A stretch of 64,000 nucleotides of DNA from Ehretia macrophylla (Eukaryota > Streptophyta > Magnoliopsida > Boraginales > Ehretiaceae): assembly GCA_037974665.1 (NCBI GenBank), contig CM075783.1:18198762-18262761 (forward strand). Direction: 5' to 3'. Positions 42,962 to 55,239 of this stretch are shown here, in pieces (the stretch's first letter is position 1; each line of letters begins with the position of its first letter). The notes beneath the pieces are model-generated. The model made no database searches. It worked only from the letters and a program-made list of their open reading frames with translations, and was not told the DNA's origin. Both the position numbers and the translations under genes were made by a program.

Positions 42962-45299
42962 TTAGGTGTCAGGGTCTTCAACTCTGGCTTTGGTACTTTC
43001 CTTGACAGGTTGAACGACCTCGAGCTGATCATCTACGATTATTTGCACCTTGGCATTCTTTTCATTGCCCTTAGACTCAAACTCTTTTTCTGATTCTAAG
43101 TCTTCAGTAGTCAGAAGATCGGCACAAATGGTTGAGCTGTGGCGAGATGCATATTTTATAAGACGAGACTAGGTCTCCTTGGTGTTATTCTCGCGAGCCA
43201 GCTCATACCCGACCCAAAAAGTTTTCTTATACTCCTCACTTTCCTAGAACTCCTTCACTGCCTGTACGTAGGCATGAGAGAGTTTGGCCTTGAGGTTCTT
43301 CAAGTCTTTTTGAGCGGTATCCCTTTCAGATTGAGCCATTATCTTGAAGGCCTTCTGATTGTTAGCCTCGGTCACCGTCATTTTCAACCTATTTTTATAG
43401 TCCTCTCGAAGGGATGTCAGCTCGGCTTTATGGGCCTCAATCATCTGTTGGTTCTTGGCCTCGAGCTCACTATACCTTCGATCCAAGTCCTCATAAAATT
43501 CAAAAAGCTTGCCTAGGTGTTCAATGGCCCCTCGATGGTACATGGCTCCCTCCAAATCGACAAAGTTATAATAGCAATACAGTAGAATAAAGTAGCATGA
43601 ATGAGGCTAATGAAGGATTAAACGAAACAGAACGTACTTCTTCGGCTTGGTAACTAGCTTCGGGCCTCATCTGAAGGCTGTCCAGACCGCGGATGTCAAC
43701 AATCACAACCTCATCTCAATCATCACCATGAGGATGTCGGGGAGGAATAGACGACCTAATAGTCCTCAAACCAACAAGGTGGGGGGCTCAAGCCACTTTC
43801 CTAACTACTTCAGCCTCGCAAACAAGCGATTCAGTAAGGTCTACTTGCTCTACAGTTACAGTCCTGAGCTTGGCCACCACGTCTTGAGCAAGGGGCGTCT
43901 ACTCTTCGACCATCAACTCAACGTTAGATTTGTCGATTAGCCTTCAACTGCATGTCTGATAACTATTGCTAGAGGATTCTCTAGTCTGCTTCCTCTTTTT
44001 ACTAGACTCGATAGCTTTTGCAACTCATCGTTCGACTTTCTTGGTCTCTTTGGCCTCGCGCTTATTGCGCTCAAGGTCGACTGACATGCTTTGTGCATCT
44101 ATTCCTATATGAGAAACCACGAGGCGTCAGTAACGTAATACATGCATACAATAAAGCATAAACACAGATAATGTAAAAACTGGTCCTACCCAACGAAGCA
44201 CTTGGGATTCTTCCTGAGGTCTTTTTATCACCTGTCGGAGAGGGGGAACCACGGTCGTACAACCCCTAGGATAAAAAGCTATTGAACTTCAATAAGTTTT
44301 TACCACTCACGGGCTGAGGCTAGAATAACAGGAAATCATTGATGTCCTCTTCGACAAGGGTAAAAAAAGGGGGTTGTTAGAGAGTTCAAAGGTGACCTCG
44401 GGAATGACATGCCATTTCCTCATAACAGGCCACCTAGATGGGTGTTTTACCAAAAAAATACTTGGAGTGCCACCCTTTATTACTCAAAGGCCAGTCATTG
44501 AAAAGGTTAGGACCTGACCTCAACGAGCAATAATACCAGCCATATAATTTTTTGGAATCATGTTTGAACATATGGAAGAAAATGAAGAGATTGATAATAG
44601 GACTTCACCCACATGAAAAATGCTACAACTTGTCTCCAACTATTTGGGGGAAGTTGGCCAGGAGCAATGTTGAAGAATTACAAAATCCATTCTATGAAGG
44701 GAGGGATAGGCAGAGACATAAACTCAAAGATGATAAGATAGATAGTAGTTTCCCCTTCCTGGGGTCGACAAACGAACTCCCTTCGTTTGGGGACTCTCGC
44801 GACATACCCGAGAGGAAAAATATCCTTTTTCTCCCACTTCTATTTCTCACTTCCGATAGAATGGTAGTTGCGCCCGAGGGCTCCAAAGGGTTGAAGATCA
44901 TTAGAAGAGTTGGACGGGGAGGGAGTCGATAAAGGGGTTTTGGGGTGCAGGGGGTACAGTTGTAGAAGGGCAAACTTCAGAGGATTCTTTGCTAGAGACC
45001 TCGGGGTGAGCCCTATAGGAACCCCCAACCCCAGAAGGCTGACAAAGGGGCTTATGAGTGGACCCCTCATAGCGAATGGCCCCAAGCGGAGCTACATCTA
45101 AATGATTGTGCGTGGACTTCTCCAATAATGTTTCCTCATGGGAAGAAAACTCACCGTCTAACATCCCTATATGACCAGAAGAAGAAGAAAAGTTAGAGGT
45201 GGGGGGATCTTCGCTGGGGGAACTAAACTCTGAGGGACCCCTATCATCTCTATCGTTTGATTGGGTGTGGTAATTCTTGGAGTCGCCTGAGCTAGACAT
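42962..45299 (-). pseudogene. Antisense extra gene of the Tat element (Transposase_28-like)
   Basis: Read on the minus strand from ATG 45297-45299: a Ser-rich N-terminus (MSSSGDSKNYHTQSNDRDD); a globular part in broken frames with PPFIEWIL, FFNIAPGQLPPNSWRQVVAF and NDWPLSNKGWHSKYFFGK (44350-44740), resembling the 'putative gypsy type transposon' domain (PF04195); a GT-AG intron at 44105-44189; a basic region; an intron at about 43550-43637; a coiled coil (YSELEAKNQQMIEAHKAELT ... AQKDLKNLKAKLSHAYVQAV, 43250-43500); and an acidic tail ending at TAA 42962-42964. It runs opposite to gag-pol from beside the 3' LTR. Extra ORFs, some antisense, are known in Tat elements; their function is unknown. 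Several stops show it is decayed. Confidence 0.75.
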
Positions 45300-45689
45300 G
45301 TTGAGAGAGAGAAAAGAAGAGGCACGTACCTAGTAAGAAGGGTTAAAGGAGACTCGAACTGAAGTAAAAGAGGAAAAAGAAGACCCTGAAGTTCACTGAA
45401 ATGCTCTTGATGGCGTGAGGAACTTGAGATAACTTATTGAGAGAATATTTGGAAATGTGGGAAAAAATATTTCAAAATCATCCACTATTTATAAAGCAAG
45501 GTAAACTGTTAGGCAGGAAGCTTAAGGGACTTGTCATCACTACCGCACATTCTTACTTTTGAGTAGGAGCTGCCACGTGTCCCACAATCTAAGCCACAAC
45601 TTTTCCCTATTAATGCATGTCTTTTAAAGAATATTTGATGTTGATGATGATGTCTTTTAAGGATATTGCTTAGAGAATCGGGGGGTAAT

Positions 45690-46139
45690 TGATATGAGGT
45701 AAATTCCCGACCCCACACATAATTATTAAAATACCCCTGAGGAGAAATATTAAGGGAAGCCCACAGGTGACCTCGGGCCAAGGTCCTCTCTACCCAAGGC
45801 CCAAGGTCATGAATGTTCCAATCAGTAAACATTTGGAGGCTCGGGAGTAAGGACAAATCTTAGAAACCTCGAAAAAGGTTGTTGTAACTAACTCTGACAC
45901 AATTACAGAGAGTCAGATAAGAGAGAGAAAAGATAATCTCTCACAAAGGTATGATAGCATTCTCACACTCAGAAAAAGGTAACGGATACACACTATACAC
46001 TTTTCCTCAAGTTTATCTTTCTTCTTCATCAAGAAAGTTGCTAACTTGATCGTCGGAATGCTCATGTGGGCAAAAACCCATAGTGCTTATTTTACAGGGT
46101 CCAGCCCAGTCAAGCTCTCTGAATTTTTCTACCTTAACA
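45690..46139 (+). repeat. 3' LTR of the Tat element
   Basis: Begins TGATATGAGGTAAATTCCC right after a G-rich tract (TCGGGGGGTAAT, 45679-45689) and ends CTACCTTAACA. The G-rich tract is the likely polypurine primer. Confidence 0.95.
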
Positions 46140-46880
46140 ACGCCTCACCATGCAAACACCCCTAACCGAGTTAATATCTGAAATTATAATTAACTCGCAC
46201 CAATTTAACTTGTTGCATAACCTAGAATAATGGGGGTAAGAGATAGAATGGGATCATATTTGAGGTTAAAAATAGAAAATGCCTTCACTTAGTATTTTCA
46301 TTATTTTTTGGGTTCATTTAGTTTGCTAATGTTGATCAGACTAATTACCTCTATATTTTTACTCAAATAAATTCATCATAAAAGGAACCTAACTTTTTTG
46401 GGTATACTAAAATAATAAATTTTTTCTATTTCTCTTTTACACTTTTTGATGTGCCAATCTAGAATATATGTCAAAAACACTTCTAAGTCTGTTTTTGGCA
46501 ACTCAGACCTATATCGTTTTGGATCACAAACATAAGAAAATTACTCACAATTTTTAAACATTTTATTTATGGAAAAAAAATCAGTTAATTAACATTATGT
46601 GTCCACCAAGTGCCCCTAATTAATAGATGAAAACCTAATGCAGAATGTAGGAGAGAATAACTTTACGTGTCCACCAAGTGATGCAAACTCAGTTTTCATC
46701 AACTGTCGATGAGAATCCTTACTTTTCGTGTTGACGATGTGATACTAAGTCACAAAAAACCATCCTTATTTATGCTTGTGGTGAAACCACTGAGTTAATA
46801 TCTGGAATTATTGACTCACTTTGAGTTAACTTATCGCTAAAGCTATAAGAATGGGTAAGACACAAGAATGGAATCATAGT
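46140..46880 (-). pseudogene. DC1-related flank, repeated twice
   Basis: 46140-46260 continues the DC1-related sequence interrupted at 36274. A second diverged copy of the joined sequence is at about 46690-46870: both contain GAGTTAATATCTG and the flank GAGAATnCTTnCTTTTCGTGTTGAC is shared between 36210 and 46705. This suggests a tandem duplication of DC1-gene 5' sequence before the gypsy insertion. No open DC1 frame remains. The sequence between the copies (46260-46690) shows nothing recognisable. Confidence 0.45.
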
Positions 46881-46908
46881 AAAATAGAAACTGTGAAATA
46901 TGCTAATG

Positions 46909-46943
<35 letters not shown>
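46909..46943. repeat. (AT)n microsatellite
   Basis: An uninterrupted run of about 16 AT/TA units. Confidence 0.95.
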
Positions 46944-46944
<1 letters not shown>

Positions 46945-47523
46945 CACTATCATATTTTATTTATTTATTGGGTTAATTTAATTTTAGTTTGCTAAATGGT
47001 GGCACTAATTGCCTTTTTAAGTTTTTTGTTTATCATTCATTATCTAGAAAAAAATGCTAAAAATACCAGCTTATTTTTATCACATTCTAAGTAAATATTT
47101 AATTGACCTGTTAAAATAACAAATCACAAATCTTTTTAAGGCAGAATGGAGTTATTCGAGTAATACTCAAGTCCAGGTCTATTGATTTATAATGGACGTT
47201 AATGAAATTTTCCTTAAGAGTCTGAACTAGATATACTACTACTCTGTTTGGCCAAGTGTTTTGAACTTTAAAAGATATGACCAAATGCCATCTGCACTCC
47301 AAGAGATTATCTATTCTATTTTTTACATATCACATGCAGTTGAAATGCATTGTTTTTCTTTTTCTTTTTTTAAAATTTTTTTGCGCTAAGCAAGCAAGTA
47401 CTTATTTCATTTTCAAATGCTTTAGAAAGAGAACAAAACCAACATAAGTCGGTTGCAAAAAAAGACAAAATAGCTAGTCTAAGCTAACATGTCCCTATCC
47501 AAGTTTCATGTGTTACATACCAT

Positions 47524-47919
47524 TTAGGCTCTATTTGGGCTAACTGTGAAATTTCAGCTTTTGAGCTGTAAAGCTTTTAGAGTAGAGTTTTTGTTAAAAG
47601 TATTGTTGAACAAAAGCAGTTGACAGTTTGGTTTGTGTTAGGCAATGTTGTGCTTTTAAAATTTTGAGGATAATATTGAACTTTAAAAAATATGGAGGGG
47701 TATATTTGAGAAAAAAAATGGCTTCCCGCATTATGTAAAATAATTTTGCAAAAGCCGTTTTTTAAAAGCTCTAATTTGGAGCTTCTCATTTTTTAGCTTT
47801 TTTAAGCTTCAACTTTTATCTAAAAACACTTTCAAAAATAGGTCAAACAAGTTATTTTATCTTCTAAACTCACAAAAAGTGCTTTTGAGTATCTAAAAGT
47901 TAGGCTAAACAGAATCTTA
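47524..47919. mobile_element. PIF/Harbinger-type (Tourist-like) MITE, 390 bp
   Basis: The element at 47527-47916 is flanked by TTA on both sides (47524-47526, 47917-47919), the target typical of PIF/Harbinger. Ends are GGCTCTATTTGGGCTAAC and, reversed, GATTCTGTTTAGCCTAAC. The interior is partly palindromic with AGCTTTTnAAAGC-type motifs. No ORF of its own. Confidence 0.8.
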
Positions 47920-47949
47920 GTTCCCAAGAGTAGACATACCAGGGACCAA

Positions 47950-49100
47950 CCAAACGCCACAGGATTTTAGAGATGGCTTCTATGGGTTTAAGATGTCGCT
48001 TTGATTGCTTTCTTAGTGTGGTACTTTGCCCTGTATACCATTTAGTTCCCACACCGATTACTGGCTCTAAATACTATTTTTTTTTGGTTTTTTTTGCTAA
48101 TCCGGTTTCATGTGTTTCTGAAACTAAGTTATTCCTGAAACAATTCTTTAAATCCCTTTTTACCACTATTTGTTTTAAATACAAGCTTATATGTATAAAA
48201 TTATATTTTTGAGACATGTGTTAGTCATAAATTAGATATTAAATTTGATCTTAGAAAGACACATAATGAGATGTGCTCATTCTCAAGTCACTTTGTAAAT
48301 CTAATCGGAGTTTATACTTAATCCATTTGACCTAATGACCTTTATATATAGTTCTTCAGTTACGATGGATGCATGGTGACGAGTTCATGGAATATTTCAA
48401 GAAGAGCATCAACGTGATTATATTTATTTTATAAGCTTAGGCATACCAAGATTTCTACTGATCTATAACCAACCTGTGGGTGATGTCATAGAAACAATAT
48501 GATGCTGATTGAGGTGCAATTATTTTAATTGATGGCACTAATACTTGTAAGGGGCGAATGACTGAGGAATAACAACAATAAAGAGTCTAATTTGAGGAAT
48601 ATAGTCTATTTAAGTAAGTAATTTGTTTGAAATACTATTCGTGTATGCATTTTGTATGAGCATCTTTTTAATTTAGATGATAATTTAAGAGGACAAATGT
48701 AAATAATGGCTTTATGGAAGTCTAACATTTATAAGTCAATGCCTAATAAAGGTTGAATTTTGTAAATCACTTTATGAATGTCTTTAATGTGTAGGAATTG
48801 AATTTTGAATGATTAATAATCTAATACTATTCGTAATTGGATAAATACATCTAATATTATTTTTCTAGTATATAATTTTTAGATATGTTTTAATGGTCAA
48901 TTTTTTATAAAATATAGGTAATTTTAGTGGATAAATTTTAATAATATTTTTTTTTATTCGGCTATGTAATTTTAGTGCATTTCTTTTCTTTTTTTTTTTT
49001 AGGCTAAAGATCCTGTTAAGCGATAATGAATTTTATTACATGAAGAAGAAACAAGACCAATTTCATAAATTAAATTGGTAAACTTTAATTTACATAATCT
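47950..49100. other. AT-rich sequence without recognised features
   Basis: No ORF with family support, no LTR or TIR ends and no strong repeats were seen on either strand. T-rich stretches occur near 48080 and 48985. Confidence 0.5.
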
Positions 49101-49109
49101 TATGTTATT

Positions 49110-49961
49110 TATGCATTTCTTGAATGCTTGATCCCTCCGAGCGCTTTGTGCTCCCCCATTTGCTAACTCATTACTCCTTTGATTGGTCTCTTGCCTTTAA
49201 TGGATTCTTATTTAAAAAAGCTTGGGAATATGTCAGTGAAAAAGGCCTTCATGTCAATTGGCACTCTATTGTCTGGTACTCTCACAACATCCTCAGGCAC
49301 AATTTCATCACCTGGCTTGCATGCCTCAATTGTCTTGCTACTAGAAATCGTTTTCTCTATTGGGGTAGCATCAACCATGCCCACTGCATCTTTTGCTACC
49401 AAGCTTTGGAGACAAGAGATCATCTCTTCTTCGAATGTTGATTCACCAAGCGTATTTAGAAGAGAAGTTTGATGTTTATCCTTATTGATGCTCCTATTTT
49501 TACTTTAGATGATATCATGAAACTCGACTATTCTCTTGCAAATGGTAACAACATTAAGGAGTACCTTTTTCGGCTGATTCTAGGCGCATCTATCTACCAC
49601 CTTTGGACTGAGAGGAACAAAAAAGAACATAAGGCTCTTTAGAGACAAGGCATCGATCGAGGAGGAGATTATCATGTGCATCCGTGAAGAAGTGGCTCTG
49701 AAAGCCCAAGTTAGAAGCCCCATTAAGATGATTTCCCTTAACCGTTATTTCTTACATAGAGCTTGTATTGTCTCCCATTAATTTTGTTCCTATGTGGACT
49801 TGAGTGATTTTGTGACTTTGTTGTTGTTTTCTTGCCGCTTCCATGAGTTGTGATAAATTTGTATCTCGTGGACTTGGCTTTTGATGTATTTTCTTTACAC
49901 TTGCTTCTTTTTTTTTTCCTAATAAATTTTTTCTGCTGATTCAGCAAAAAAAAAAAAAAAA
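49110..49961 (+). mobile_element. 5'-truncated LINE with poly(A) tail
   Basis: The open segment 49124-49441 encodes FKKAWEYVSEKGLHVNWHSIVWY and LACLNCLATRNRFLYWG, then CIFCYQALETRDHLFFEC, the zf-RVT zinc motif that ends plant L1 ORF2 (compare 8282-8350). A shifted frame continues with LILGASIYHLWTERNKK. The 3' UTR resembles that of the LINE at 8600-8790 and ends CTGCTGATTCAGC followed by about 18 A (49945-49961). Only the last 0.85 kb of a LINE is present. Its TSD could not be fixed. Confidence 0.9.
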
Positions 49962-49989
49962 ATTGATTTAGACACAAAACATGACATGA

Positions 49990-51487
49990 TGATCACATTT
50001 GACTTTTATGAAAGGTTTGGTTGTTTAAATGATTTTTTCATAGTTGAATTCATATAATTGAAATAAGATTCTTTTTTTTGTGTGTGTGTGTTTGAAGGTT
50101 TTTAGGATCTATCCAAGAACACAGGAAAACAGAAAAGATAAAAGGGTTTGGTTACTATTCATATGAACAGTAACCTAAGATACTTATTCTTTTATTTAAT
50201 TTACAAGCTTGATTTTGAGCTTTCAAAAATAGTATGAATATAATTTCGAATGGTTTCATAGGTTTAAAGATCCAAACAAAATTTGGATTTTGAACTTAAA
50301 CTAAGTTGTGGCCTTGACATTGCATATTCATGTATGGGTTTAAATGTATTAAATGTTTTTGAAAACTCAAAAAGTAAAACATTGGGACAATAATACTTAT
50401 AAAACTTAAAGTAGGATGCATTATGAAAAGAGTTTACACTAGAATTAATGTTGCATACATTCTTTCATTAACGAATGCATACATGAATAATTTAAAACTC
50501 GAGATTTGGCAAGGGCTATAAAATTATGACTCTTATTGGCTATGAATAAATTTCAATAGTTATGACCCTTATTTGTTAAGGATAAATTTCAATAGTTATG
50601 ACCCTTTTGGCTAGGAGATAAATGCCAATAATTGTAACCTTTGTTGGCTAAGAATAAATACTAATATTCCTAAGTCTATGGCGGGAAATAAATGTCCTAG
50701 TACTTCTGATTCTATGGTGGAGAATCAGTGTAAATACTTTGCCTCTATGGCAGAGGATAAAATGCGTATAGTTATTACTCTATGATGGAGAATAATCGAA
50801 GGTGCTACCCTTAGTAGTCACAACTACCTACTTCGACTTGTGTATTGTATTTGTTTGACTATGATTTTTTGCATTATAAATTCTTGGCATATGAACTTAG
50901 TTTGACATGAACTTTTATGAATATGGGTATGAAAATAATATGATTTTTGCATGAACGTCATTGTTTTCGAATCTACAATATTTATGAACTATAATAATTT
51001 ATTTGACATATATGAATATTTTAAAAGTACAAAGTGATTTTCTTGAAAATCTTCACTTATTGAGATTTGTATCTCATTTTTTGTAAAAATATTTTCTTTC
51101 CTAAGGGTGAAAACTAGGCCTTTTGGATTTGGCTTGAGGTTGAAACTGCCTCGACAAATAAAATTAGTTACAACTCTAAGGATATTTTAGTTATGAATAA
51201 ATTAATTTATATCTTCTAGACCTATAGATTTAATTTCTCATTTTGATTTAAGACTTTGAAAAAAGCTATGTATTTTTGGAGACATTTATTTCTTACGTGG
51301 AGACTTAAATTCTGTTGCATGATGATGATTTAGATGCTCTGATGGCATGCCGCCTATTTATTATTTTGGTTTTAAATTGACTTCAGTTTAGTGCCTTATG
51401 TATTGATCAAGGAAGGACGTTCTTTATTAGTGTGCTGGAGTTACGTTCCTGATATAGCGCCTACTTGAATTTCTGGGGTGTGGCAAT
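49990..51487 (-). repeat. Ty3/gypsy LTR-like block, minus orientation
   Basis: Read on the minus strand it opens TGCCACACCCCAGAAATTC at 51487. It contains a tandem module of about 42 bp (TTATGACCCTTATTTGTTAA and variants, 50525-50760) that also occurs in reverse orientation at 54360-54530. The far boundary near 49990 is uncertain. No coding content. Confidence 0.6.
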
Positions 51488-51563
51488 TATATTTTTAAGA
51501 GTCATATCATTTTACTGTTTAGTAAAGGGCATAAATGAAATTATCAACACGCTAAAATAATAC

Positions 51564-52213
51564 TACAGTAGAACCTCTTTAAATTAATAGCGTTGAGACC
51601 ACTAAATTCTATTAATTTAACGAGATATTAATTTATCGATAAATTAATAACTATTAATTTATAAAGATATTTTAAATTTTTTTGGCTTTATAGTAAACAT
51701 ATTATAAATATGATGTCTTTTTTTGAAAAGTGACTTATTTTTTTTTATATCCAATTTGAAAAGATAAGTAATGAGAATAGAAGATAAAATTTAATTTAGT
51801 AGAATTAAAACAAAGTTTCTCTAATCTCATATCGAAGTCCTTGTAAGATTAGGATGAAAAATAATTTTTTTTAATCTTGTATTCTAATCCTTGTAGGATA
51901 ATCTCAATTTTTTCTCTTTAAATAATTAAATATGAGATTCAACTAGATTTGAAATTCAACAAAAGACAAACTACTCTTGATTCATATTTTAAAAAAATCT
52001 CATAGTCAATTTATTATGTACTTTGTGGTTAATTATTAATTTATGAAATATTTGAGTCAATAAAATACAAAGAATTTTTTTTAAATGTATTATCTTATAA
52101 TTTTATCGAATTTATTAACTTTTTACACTGGTCCCAAGTCGGGACTGGACATTTTTATTAATTAAAAGATATTATTAATTTATCGAGTATTAATTTAAAG
52201 AGGTTCTACAGTA
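51564..52213. mobile_element. TIR element, possibly Tc1/mariner-type (about 650 bp)
   Basis: Left end TACAGTAGAACCTCTTTAAA and right end (reversed) TACTGTAGAACCTCTTTAAA, each extending through TTAATA, form 26-bp inverted repeats with one mismatch. The flanking TA could be the target duplication. The interior is AT-rich with TTAATTTATCGA motifs mirrored near both ends and no transposase. Confidence 0.75.
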
Positions 52214-52864
52214 CATTGCTAATCATCATGTTAAAAACCTTGTGCATAAAGTTAAAATAGAAATAAATCTAAATAAACCCATAAATAAGTTGCAATTATT
52301 TTTTAGGGTTGATTATTCCTTCCTCACATTTTGTCACAAAAAAAAAAAAGATAACCTTCTTTATTTTTTGGCAATTGTAGGTGTTACAAGGGTATAACCA
52401 AGAGATAATCTTTTGGACATGCATGGAGGGTGTGACTTTTGACACCACCCTGTCCATCCTTTTGAAGACGTTTAAGAGAAAAACACTATCTTTACAAATA
52501 TGTTATCTTATATGAGTTTGGGACAAGTATCTTTCAATTGGAACAAGTTTCTCATAAGAATCAACCAACATGGAATTATCTCGTTATTCAACAGGGAAAA
52601 AAAAACTGAGGTACAAAATGGATCTCTTCAATGAAGATTGCTAATAACTACTAATAAATATCCTTATTGAGAAAAAGAAAATCAAGAAAGAGCAAATGCT
52701 ACAAACTTAATCAATTTCATGAGTTTTCAGATCATTCATTATAAATTTGAGATTCATTTACCTTCATCCGAAAGTAAATCTTCACTGTGCAATTCTAGAT
52801 TTGATTTCTTACGAAAGTTCAAGTTTTGTTTAAACATTTTCTACCAATAACTTATTTTACGTCA

Positions 52865-53429
52865 AATAAATAGGGGAAAATTCGACATATAGTCCCTATA
52901 GTTACCAAAATATCTTAATTTGGTCTATATTGTTTCATTTTACCCTATTTAGTTAATATTGTTTTCCTCAAAATTTTCATTTCATCCCTATTGTTTAAAT
53001 TTTTTCAATTTCACCCCTATTATTTTTCAAAAAGTTTTAATTTCGTCCCTATTTTTCTAAATTTTGTTAATTTTGTCCCTATTATTTTTTTAAAAATTTT
53101 AATTTCGTCCCTGTTATTTTTCTAAAGTTTCAAATTAGTCTCTATTATTCAAAGACTAAATTAAAATTTTGTTAGAAATAATATAGACGAACATTATTTT
53201 TTTTAGAAAATAATAGGAACTAAATTGACTAATTTTGAACAATAAGAACTAAGTTGAAACTTTAAGGAAATAATATGGATGAAATTAAAATATTTTAAAA
53301 ATAATAGGGACAAAATTAAAACTTTTGAAGAAGCAATCGAGACTAAATTAAAAAAATTTAAACAATAAAAATTAAATTGAGATATCTTGAAAACAATAGG
53401 GACTAAATGTGACATTTTTCCAATAAATA
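52865..53429. mobile_element. Fold-back element with 8-bp TSD (family A, copy 2)
   Basis: The element at 52873-53421 (549 bp) is flanked by AATAAATA (52865-52872 and 53422-53429). Its arms consist of the same CAATTTCGTCCCTATTnTTT-type modules as the element at 11841-12235, inverted in the right arm, with GGGGAAAATTCGACATATAG and its counterpart at the ends. It is longer because more modules are present. The small minus-strand ORF inside is a product of the modules. Confidence 0.88.
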
Positions 53430-53683
53430 GAACCTAAATCCCTACAACTATATCAAATAATTATTACCACAACTACTACTAGAATTCCTATTATTCTCCA
53501 TCACTGCTACTATACATAACAGGTTTTGTCGATGCGTTGTGGCATGTTTACTCAGTTACGCGATTCTACACCATGATCCAATTTAATCAGTTGAGAAAAT
53601 GCGAAATTCAACAGGTCTTCATTTGTCGCATAGAATATCTATTCTTATCATCTCCGTTTTCAAGAACCAATGTGCACTCAACT

Positions 53684-55200
53684 GTTATGGCCCAAAATTT
53701 ATTTAGGCGAATCTCAAGAACATAATTGTCGTGCACTAAGAAAAAACATCTTTTTCCTAAATACGTAAGGTACTAAACTTACGTGTATCTAATAATTATA
53801 ATAATAAATATACGACAAGTCATTAGAGCATTTAAATCAAATTAAATACAGCGGAATTAAGTCTCCAAATTCAATGAATAAAATATCCAAGACACATAAT
53901 TTCTTACATAGAAATTGAACCAAATGACGAAGTTATTATCCATTGCTAGACAAAATAAATAAATTGTCCATGCTAAGAAATCCAAATGTTGCACTAAATC
54001 TCTTGTCAAAGCAACCTTTATCCCAAGCAATAATCAAAGTCTATTCCTCATCTTCAGCAAAGAAAATTGTTTTTACAAAAACAAGACACAAATTTCAGTA
54101 GATGGTAATCCCTAAGAAAAACCTATTGGGACGTTTTAAATATTCTTAATATGTCAAACAGTCATATTAGTATAGTTCATAAAAATCGCAAATTCGAAAA
54201 CAATAAAGTTCATACGAAAATCACAATTTCCATGCCCATAGTCATAAAAGTTCATGCCAAACTAAATTTAAATACCTAAGATTTAAAGTGCCATAAATGA
54301 TAGTCAACCGATAACCATACACAAGTCTAGTTAGGCAGTTGGGGCTACAAATGAGTAGTAATTTTCTGAACTTGGCATTTATCCCCCCTAAGAAGAGTCA
54401 AAATTTGGCATTTATCTTTCGCCAAGAAGGGTCAAAATTGACATTTATCCCTATCCAAGAAGGGTCAGAAATCAACATTTATTCTTAGCTAATAAGGGTC
54501 ATAATTTTATAGGTGTTTCAAAGTCTCGAGTTTCAAATATTTCGTATATGTATTCAATAATCAATTAAGGTATGTAACAATCCAGTACGAAGTATTAATG
54601 CATCATGTTTTGAAATCTTGCAACTATTTTTGTCTCAAGGTTTTGTTTCGAGTTTTCCAAATCTTTTACGACACTTCAATCCATTTAAACACATCTAATG
54701 TAATTAGAGCCTCAGATATATGAAATCTAGAGTTCCCAAATTTGTTCGAAGTGTCTAAAACTTTAAGAGACAATTAAACACTATATTTAAAATGTGGAAG
54801 GAAATATCATAAGTAAATGTAGAAAACATTAATCTTGTGTTTTCAAAAACAACTATAGAGGCAATTTTTTTTAATGCCATTGTTTACCGTTAAAAGGTAA
54901 CTCAGGTACTATTCACAGTGACTAGTAACTGTTGAAGAAAGATTAAAACCAAGTTTTCAATGGTAAAATATTTAAACACTTCAAAACCACATTTTTAAAA
55001 GCGTTTTCAACCTATTTAACACTTCAAAATATTTTTTGAACTCTTGAGGAAATATTAAAATGATATTTGCAACTCAAGAGTAAAGCAAATTTTCACTAGA
55101 AATTCAATCTTTTAAAAATAAAACATTTAAACATTTTAAGAGCACTTCTTCAAAACATGTTTTGAACTCGTTTAACATTTCAAAATCTTTTAAAACTCTT
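53684..55200 (+). repeat. Ty3/gypsy LTR-like block, plus orientation
   Basis: Opens TGTTATGGCCCAAAATTT, a typical start of plant gypsy LTRs (TGTCACGGCCCAAAAT). It shares the 42-bp module block, in opposite orientation, with the block at 49990-51487 (AAGAAGGGTCAAAATTGACA, 54360-54500). The 3' boundary is not resolved. Confidence 0.6.
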
Positions 55201-55239
55201 GAGGAAAATTTTAAGTTAATTTTTGAAAGATTACGAAAA

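Larger units (their letters stand above)
36275..46139 (+). mobile_element. Tat-lineage Ty3/gypsy retrotransposon, complete but mutated
   Basis: LTRs of 449 and 450 bp (36275-36723 and 45690-46139) share TGATAT...TTAACA ends. Flanks ACGCT (36270-36274) and ACGCC (46140-46144) form a 5-bp TSD with one mismatch. The 9.0 kb interior holds gag, protease, RT, RNase H, a second (archaeal-type) RNase H, integrase, a tandem-repeat block and an antisense extra gene before the 3' LTR. A second RNase H and long 3' region with extra ORFs are hallmarks of Tat elements. About 15 differences over the first 195 bp of the LTR pair (about 8%, by eye) indicate an old insertion. Confidence 0.93.

Noticed and set aside
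44552..44932. 126-codon plus-strand ORF in the Tat element
   Set aside because: It is the complement of the antisense gene, whose minus-strand frames match a known domain.
49738..49977. 79-codon minus-strand ORF
   Set aside because: Antisense to the LINE 3' UTR and poly(A) tail; the Phe/Lys-rich sequence reflects the A/T tracts.
53203..53415. 70-codon minus-strand ORF
   Set aside because: Arises from the repeated modules of the fold-back element.
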